The notes under the pieces are model-generated. The model was not told the origin of the DNA and did not search any database. It saw nothing but the letters and a program-made list of their open reading frames with translations. The position numbers were made by a program, and so were the translations under genes. Shown piece after piece: positions 51,650 through 64,000 of a DNA stretch of 64,000 nucleotides. This DNA is from Orthonyx spaldingii (Eukaryota; Chordata; Aves; Passeriformes; Orthonychidae). Numbering within the stretch: position 1 is the stretch's first letter; each line of letters opens with the position of its first letter. The stretch is taken from positions 379,626-443,625 of the forward strand of contig VZTJ01000086.1 of NCBI GenBank assembly GCA_013397795.1, read 5' to 3'.

Positions 51650-52045
51650 GGCTGGAGCACTTGCAGTGTAAGAAACAACTGAGGGAATTGGACTTGTTCC
51701 ATCTACAGAAGAGATGGCTTTGGGGGACCTCATGGCAGCCTCATGTGAGGGGGTTATTGAGAGGACAAATCTGGGCTCTTCACTGTGGCGATGGCACGAG
51801 GACAAGAGACAGAGGGCAGAAGTCAAAACAACAGAGACAAGAAAAAATGCCACTCTCTGAAGAATAAAGTATTGGTTTGTGGATCCAGAGGGGCTGTGGG
51901 TTCCCTGGCCTTGGAGGGCTTCAGGATCAAATTGAACAAAGCCCTGAGCATCCTGGTCTGAATTCAATGCTGATCATACTTTGAGGAGGAAGCTGAACTA
52001 GAGATATCACAAGGTTTCTTCCTTATTCAGTGATTCTCTGATACT
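51650..52045 (+). mobile_element. CR1 LINE fragment
   Basis: 'gaattggacttgttccatctacagaagag', 'ggacctcatggcagcctcatgtg' and, near the end, 'ggaggaagctgaactagagatatcac' with 'ttattcagtgattctctgatac' form a degenerate CR1 3' region ending in a worn tail. It is antisense to PSD2. Boundaries are approximate. Confidence 0.8.
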
Positions 52046-52392
52046 ATTTCCAGAAAAAAACGTGGGAGAGATGGAAAGTCTCAGTGACCAAAATAACCCC
52101 AGATCTTTGCTTGTGCAAAGACTTCTGAAGCACCTGGAGAGGAACCAGCATTTTACAAGTGTAATAGTAAACAAAGAGGGCATTCCCTTCCTTTAGATCA
52201 TGGGTCCACAGACTGTCACCAACCTCCCCAACTGCCTTTGTGTCTAAGCCATAAATAAACTCCTTTTGTCTACAGAGGGACTCCAGCACTTAAGGGCTTG
52301 GCAGGAAATAGTCTGGGATTGAAAACATGACTTGGGACCTGCCAACTACTTGGAAGGACAGACTATCCCTTTAATGCTTAGCATATACTTAC

Positions 52393-52436
52393 ATGGCCCA
52401 CTCCAGCTTCTCATTCTTGATGGAATTATAGAGTGT
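52393..52436 (-). CDS. PSD2: PSD2 exon: late Sec7 helix
   Basis: A 44-base exon encoding [14 protein letters not shown] and the first two bases of an Ile codon, before the donor GTAAGT. The sequence (L)[22 protein letters not shown] is the conserved end of the EFA6 Sec7 domain. The acceptor sits after a run of T and ends TCAG. Confidence 0.96.
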
Positions 52437-58083
<5,647 letters not shown>

Positions 58084-58142
58084 ATGGCCATGGAGGTCTG
58101 TGTTCAGCAGCATCAGGGCACAGGTGAGTGTGTGAATCCCAT
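58084..58142 (-). CDS. PSD2: PSD2 exon: Sec7 signature motif
   Basis: A 59-base exon (acceptor TGTTTCAG, donor GTAAGT) completing an Asp codon and encoding GIHTLTCALMLLNTDLHGH. ALMLLNTDLH is the Sec7 signature contributing the hydrophobic groove for ARF switch regions. It ends in phase 0 next to the NIGKKM exon. Confidence 0.97.
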
Positions 58143-58449
58143 CTGAAACACACAACAGTCACACAGCTATGGCTGATTGCTCCCCTTCTCGTGCACTTCT
58201 GGTGTTTGTTGTCTTGGCAGCCCGGCTATTGCAAAACCAAGGCCAGTAGCTATGTCTGGGGACCTTAAAGAATACCTGCTTCCTTCAGCTGTGTAGGATT
58301 TAAAAAAAAAAACAAACCCAAAACAACACAAAAAATGACAAAGACATCCTCTTTTCCCTCAAACTTCTCCCTTTCCTAAAACAACCACCAGGAAATTGGC
58401 TTCAAAGCAGTTTTGTTTAAAAAGACCAAACTTTCCACTGAATCTTACT

Positions 58450-58520
58450 CCATTTCCATGGACTCCATGATCTTTGAGGTTGCTTCCAGCCCAGGCATTT
58501 CTATGATTTTATGATTTCCA
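58450..58520 (+). mobile_element. CR1 LINE 3' end
   Basis: Short fragment with 'ccatgatctttgaggttgcttccagcccaggcatttctatgattttatgattt', the CR1 terminus with its ATTCTATG-like tail. It is antisense to PSD2. Confidence 0.82.
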
Positions 58521-59234
58521 TTTTATGCTAGTGCTACTGCAGAATGGGGCACAGACCCAAAGAGGGCTGGTTTGCCCCCAGCTGGCTCTGGTCACCTCAG
58601 GGGTTTGTCCTGAGGTCTTTAGCCATCATTCCCTGGCAGTCTGTAAGCTCTTGAGTGGTTCAACAAACATTAGCCCTACAAATCAGTGTGGCATTTTTGG
58701 CTCTCTGACTTAAAAAAACTCACAGCAAGTTTTCCTTCCATGAGAGACAGCACAGCTGCCTGTCCTGTACCAGTAGCTGGTGGTTTGCTGTTATTTCAAA
58801 GCCATGAGGTGTCCTGAAGCTTTTCAAGCTCAAGACATGAGTCTTCACATGCCTGCACACAGCACTGAGATGCAAACACATTCTGGCACATGGACTGGTC
58901 CTTCAAGGACCTCACAAAAGGGCTAGAGAGCACCAGGGAGCAGGCAGGGACTGGAGTATTACTTTTACAAGCAGCTGTTTTGGGTTTAGAACAATGGTGC
59001 CTTCCCATTGCACATTTTTAAGTCTGTGGGAGGTTGTGGGCACCACCTTGGTCAGGTAAATCATGTCCCACATGGCCCCGTGGTGGAGCTGATGTGCCAA
59101 AACCTGTCATTCTCTCACCCACTTTTTCTCTCAGCTCACAGAGAGTCACAACACAACCACAGAGTTCTTCCATGCCTGGGCTTCACCAGTGCAGGAAATG
59201 AATAACAGGACAGCACTGTCTGGGAGAAAAAGCA

Positions 59235-59445
59235 GAGTCAGCCTCTTCTCCCAGGCAACAGTGACAGGAACAGAGGAAATGGCCTCGAGCTGTGCCAGGA
59301 GAGGTTCAGATTGGACATCAGGAAGAATTTCTTCGCTGAAAGGGTTGTCCAGCATTGCAATGGGCTACCCAGGGAAGTGGTGGAGCCACCATCCCTGGAG
59401 GTGTTCAAGAAATGACTGGATGTGGCACTTAGGTGCCATGGCCCT
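59235..59445 (+). mobile_element. CR1 LINE fragment
   Basis: Clear CR1 3' region: 'ctcttctcccaggcaacagtgacaggaac', 'ggcctcgagctgtgccaggagaggttcagattggacatcagg' and 'gggaagtggtggagccaccatccctggaggtgttcaag'. One of the better preserved copies here, but without the terminal tail. Confidence 0.94.
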
Positions 59446-60009
59446 TGTCTGTAGAGCTGGGAGGTGGATGCAACAGAACTGGGGGATCACTTTCAGGGGG
59501 CAGTGTTGGAGAGGGGTCAGGACTTAGCACGTGGGATATTTCAACCTGCAGTTTAATGTCTGCAGGGTGGGGGACCCTTGCCAGTGAAGACCATCTTTGG
59601 ATCACTGGAAGAGGACATCACACAAACTCAGGGAAATGCAATCTAAACCTGTATTTTGTTGGGATAGCACTGATAAAAGCAGCAAGGTCATTCTATTTTG
59701 AGAACAGTGAGTGTCCAGTTAGCTTAGCAGAGGAGCTGGTGGGTTCATGCAGCACTAGGTACTGCTGCTGCTGCTCAGGGAGCCTGTGGGGGGGACAGCA
59801 GGAGGCTGCAGCACACAGGGCTGGAGGAGGATACCTGGCACTGCCGTGGTGCCAGCTGAGAGCAGCTCAGCAGCCTGATCCCACCCAGGGGGCATTTCCA
59901 GGTGCCTGTAAGCAGGTGTGGAGTGCCACCCATGTCAGTGCAGATGTGGGCATCCTTCTGTCTCTGTGTGTGGGTCATGTGCACCAGGAACGACCTCTCC
60001 CACTTAAAA

Positions 60010-60245
60010 ATCTGGGAGTCATGGAATCAAAAGGCCTCTAAGAGCATCCAGTCCAGTGATGACCCAGCACCACTGTGTTCACCACTAAACCACATCTCCA
60101 AGGGCCACATCTTCATGTCTTCTGAACACTTCCAGGAATGGTGAAAACGTAGAATTGTTAAGGTTGGAAAAGACCTCTAAGGTCATGGAGTCCAACTGTT
60201 AACCTAAGAATGTCAGAAAAACCATATCCACTTTTAAGAGACAAT
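60010..60245 (-). mobile_element. Two CR1 LINE 3' ends in tandem, antisense to + strand
   Basis: A first reversed CR1 3' segment runs from 'agtcatggaatcaaaaggcctctaagagcatccagtcc' to 'cttctgaacacttccagg' (60010-60143). It is followed directly by a second CR1 3' end, 'tagaattgttaaggttggaaaagacctctaaggtcatggagtccaac' (60148-60200 and beyond). Both have the same orientation, suggesting insertion of one copy next to or into the other. Confidence 0.85.
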
Positions 60246-60590
60246 GTGGAGACACTGAAAGCAGCTAAGAAAATCTGCAACTACAGTGAGCTCAGAACTT
60301 CATCCAGCTGTGCTTTCCTCTGCTGCAGCTGTAAATGTGTGGAGCACAATTCCTGTGCAGGGCAAGCCAACAGCATTCCTCAATTTGCATGGAAAGGTCT
60401 TCCGTTCAATGGACAAGGACCTGGGCTGAGCTAGCACCAGCCACTCACTCGCCCATTGTCAGTAGCCACTCTGCAAGCCACAACTGGGGTAATTTCCCAC
60501 CCCTGAGAACCACTCACCACCTCCCTGGTGCTGAGCAAAGCACAGCCACTGATCCAGGCTCCAGACTCAGTGCTCCTTCAGCACAGCTCA

Positions 60591-61816
<1,226 letters not shown>

Positions 61817-62306
61817 CTAAGGATATCCTGTGCTCCTCCCACACCTGCTTCTCTCCCACTGCTGGACGTGTCCCCTCCTCCCACTGCAATATTCCTGCTC
61901 TCACCCACAAGGCTCCCATCCCACCCTCTTACCGGAGCACCTTGCTCCCATGGCAGATGGATGCTGCTGGAGCCTGGAGCAGGAGAGTTCCAGGCAGGGA
62001 CTGCTGGCTCTGCCAAGGGAACTGGACAGTGTCACAAGGCACCAGAAGGCAGCAGGACCCCCAGAAACAACAAACTCCTGTGTCTCCAGGGGCTCAGTGA
62101 CATGGATGGGACTCCTCTCCCTGAGCTCCAGAGCCAGTTAACATGACCCAGGCCATGGAAGAACCATGGCCCACCCTAAGATGGGCTGGTTTCCTCTGCT
62201 CTGCTTTCCTTGCTCAGGAATTCTCCTCCATCTCTGTGCCAGTGCCAGCCCTTCCTGCAGGAATGGGTGACACTTCCACCACGACAGAGACATTCCTACA
62301 AGGACA

Positions 62307-62408
62307 GCAAGGCATTTCCCATGGGGACATTCCTGCCATGCTCTGGCTGGTGGCCCTGCAAGGCATTTCCTGTGGGGACATGCTTGGCATCCTCTGGCTG
62401 CTGCCCTT
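62307..62408. repeat. 51-bp tandem duplication
   Basis: Two copies beginning GCAAGGCATTTCC at 62307 and 62358, each followed by GGGGACAT and CTCTGGCTG. The unit is a multiple of three, so chance frames stay open through it. Confidence 0.85.
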
Positions 62409-63194
62409 TCCACACAGACAGCCTCTACAGACCTCTCACCTTACACCCCGGGCTGATGCTCCCTCCCTCTGCCTGCTTCAGGAGGGTCCAGGCATCAGGA
62501 GTTCTGACTGACCTGCTGGGTCACAAGCCACCCCAGGGAACACAGGAGTCCTGGCCTTTTCTCCCAGCCCATTCCCATGTGGCTGGACATGGACAGGTAG
62601 GTGTTGTTTTACAGCCTGAATCCCACTGCCCTGCAGAGCTAAACCTGAATTGTCCAGGCTCCTTTTTGCATCACAGTCCCCTGGGTCACCCAGATGGTCC
62701 ATGAGAAGCTTTTGTGAGTAAAAGCTCATCTCTGGGGGATGAAGAAGGCCATGTGCCCACACCAAGGCTGGGACCCTGACAGACCCCACACCCCAGGGCA
62801 CGGTGATGCTGGAACTGTGCTGGGCTGCTGCCACAGTGAGATTTGGTGAGCACAGGGCAATTCTGGGAAACCCTACAAGGAAGTGCCTGGCACTGCCACC
62901 TTCAGGGCCTGGGACAGTTCAACCTCCACCCAGCACAAGATGTGACTGTGGGCACTGATGGAGCTGAGACAGGGCCACAGAGCAGTGCAGGAACAATGGT
63001 CTTCCATGGAGAGTTCAGCTGCCCAAACACTTGTCCTTCAGAGGGACAATGGTCATTTTTGGATTTTAGGTTAATTTCACAGAACTGAGGCAGATGGAAA
63101 CAAACTGTGGGGAGATATCCAACCTGCATTTCCTTGTTTATCAAGCCTTTTCTGCCTGTTTGACAATGATGAATGCTTTTGGCTTTGGTTCACC

Positions 63195-63242
63195 TTTTTT
63201 TTTTTTTTTTNNNNNNNNNNNNNNNNNNNNNNNNNNNNNNNN
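63195..63242. other. Poly(T) run followed by 32-base assembly gap
   Basis: Sixteen T (63195-63210) run directly into N (63211-63242). The gap probably reflects a homopolymer or simple repeat that failed to assemble, and its true length is unknown. Confidence 0.97.
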
Positions 63243-64000
63243 TTAAGACAATTGCCAATTATCACAAAGAAAAAAGAAGTGGCAAAATGAGCTAAATAGC
63301 TTAAAAAATGAGATTTCACTTTTTTTACAGCCTTCCTACATGGAGCTGGCCTGAAAGCATCACTTAAACTTAGTCTGCTCCCAGCACTATAGGTTGGTCT
63401 TATGTTGTCTTAAGTGAGCAAGACTGACTTAACACCTATATTAACACCTATAAATACCTATCTTCATCCTATTGCCTTTCCTGCTCTGCAAATCCACCTG
63501 TGTGACCCAAGACTCTGCAGCTCTATTTAGGTCTTATGCCAGGAAATGGTTCAGATGTCAAAACCCAGCTGATCAAAACAAAACTTTTATTTCAAAGGCT
63601 GTGTTAATTCCCAGATGTGGGTCACCAAACAGCCTCCCAAGACGTGAGGGTTGCAGGTGTGAGTGAGGACTGCAGGAAATAGCAAAGGGACAGACTCAGA
63701 AACCCAGTGCTTCCCCCCCTCAGTGAGCTGTCATGGCAAATTTGAAAGGAAGGAGAAGGATGTTACACCTGAGGCAACAGCAACCAGCAATGCACCTGCT
63801 ACAAGAACCTCAGCAAAGGAGGAGAAGGAGGATGTTGCCAGGTGATGCAAAGAGCCTCTCTAGGAGACAATTCCTGGGCTCCTTCTGTCCCAGGACTAAG
63901 TTGGGAAGCAGAGAAGCCTTGGTACTGACAGTGTGGGTATTTGCTGAGGGACAGGTGTGTTCTGCTGGTCTGGGCAGGGGGGAGACATTTCAAGGACAAA

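Overview
This is vertebrate nuclear DNA, almost certainly from a bird. It carries many short 5'-truncated CR1 LINE fragments, some ending in the avian-type ATTCTATG/ATTCTRTG tail. Introns are compact, all splice sites used here are GT-AG, and there is no operon-like gene packing. The species cannot be named from the sequence. There is one 32-base assembly gap (63211-63242). No CRISPR array, prokaryotic operon, virus or toxin gene was seen.

The window holds the 3' parts of two protein-coding genes facing each other. From 1 to about 32035 on the + strand lies the 3' part of NRG2 (neuregulin 2). It contains the first EGF-domain exon (498-618), two alternative exons that complete the EGF domain (alpha-type 9986-10062, beta-type 10308-10366), a 24-base juxtamembrane cassette exon (18758-18781), the transmembrane exon (22940-23042), three cytoplasmic exons, and a 658-base terminal exon with the stop at 30216-30218. 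An AT-rich 3'UTR with several AATAAA signals follows. The 5' exons (signal/N-terminal part, Ig domain) lie upstream of the window. The exons join into one open frame of 477 residues (alpha route) or 479 residues (beta route with the cassette).

From 64000 down to about 35745 on the - strand lies the 3' part of PSD2 (EFA6C, an ARF6 guanine-nucleotide exchange factor). Eleven exons (61520 down to 37256) encode 433 residues: most of the Sec7 domain including the catalytic glutamate, the whole PH domain, the C-terminal coiled coil and the stop codon. The N-terminal half lies beyond the window. The two genes converge tail to tail across about 3.7 kb of intergenic DNA, the same arrangement as human 5q31.

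The rest is intron and intergenic DNA. It contains CR1 fragments, a possible ancient MIR/CORE-SINE, a hexanucleotide minisatellite, an exact five-copy 34-bp minisatellite just downstream of the alternative EGF exons, several microsatellites, and two CpG-rich blocks (50.7-51.45 kb within a PSD2 intron; 31.08-31.64 kb in the distal NRG2 3'UTR). I did not find an undescribed gene system. The most informative items are the splice-phase logic that makes the two NRG2 EGF exons mutually exclusive, the receptor-selectivity residues they carry, and the two unexplained CpG-rich blocks.
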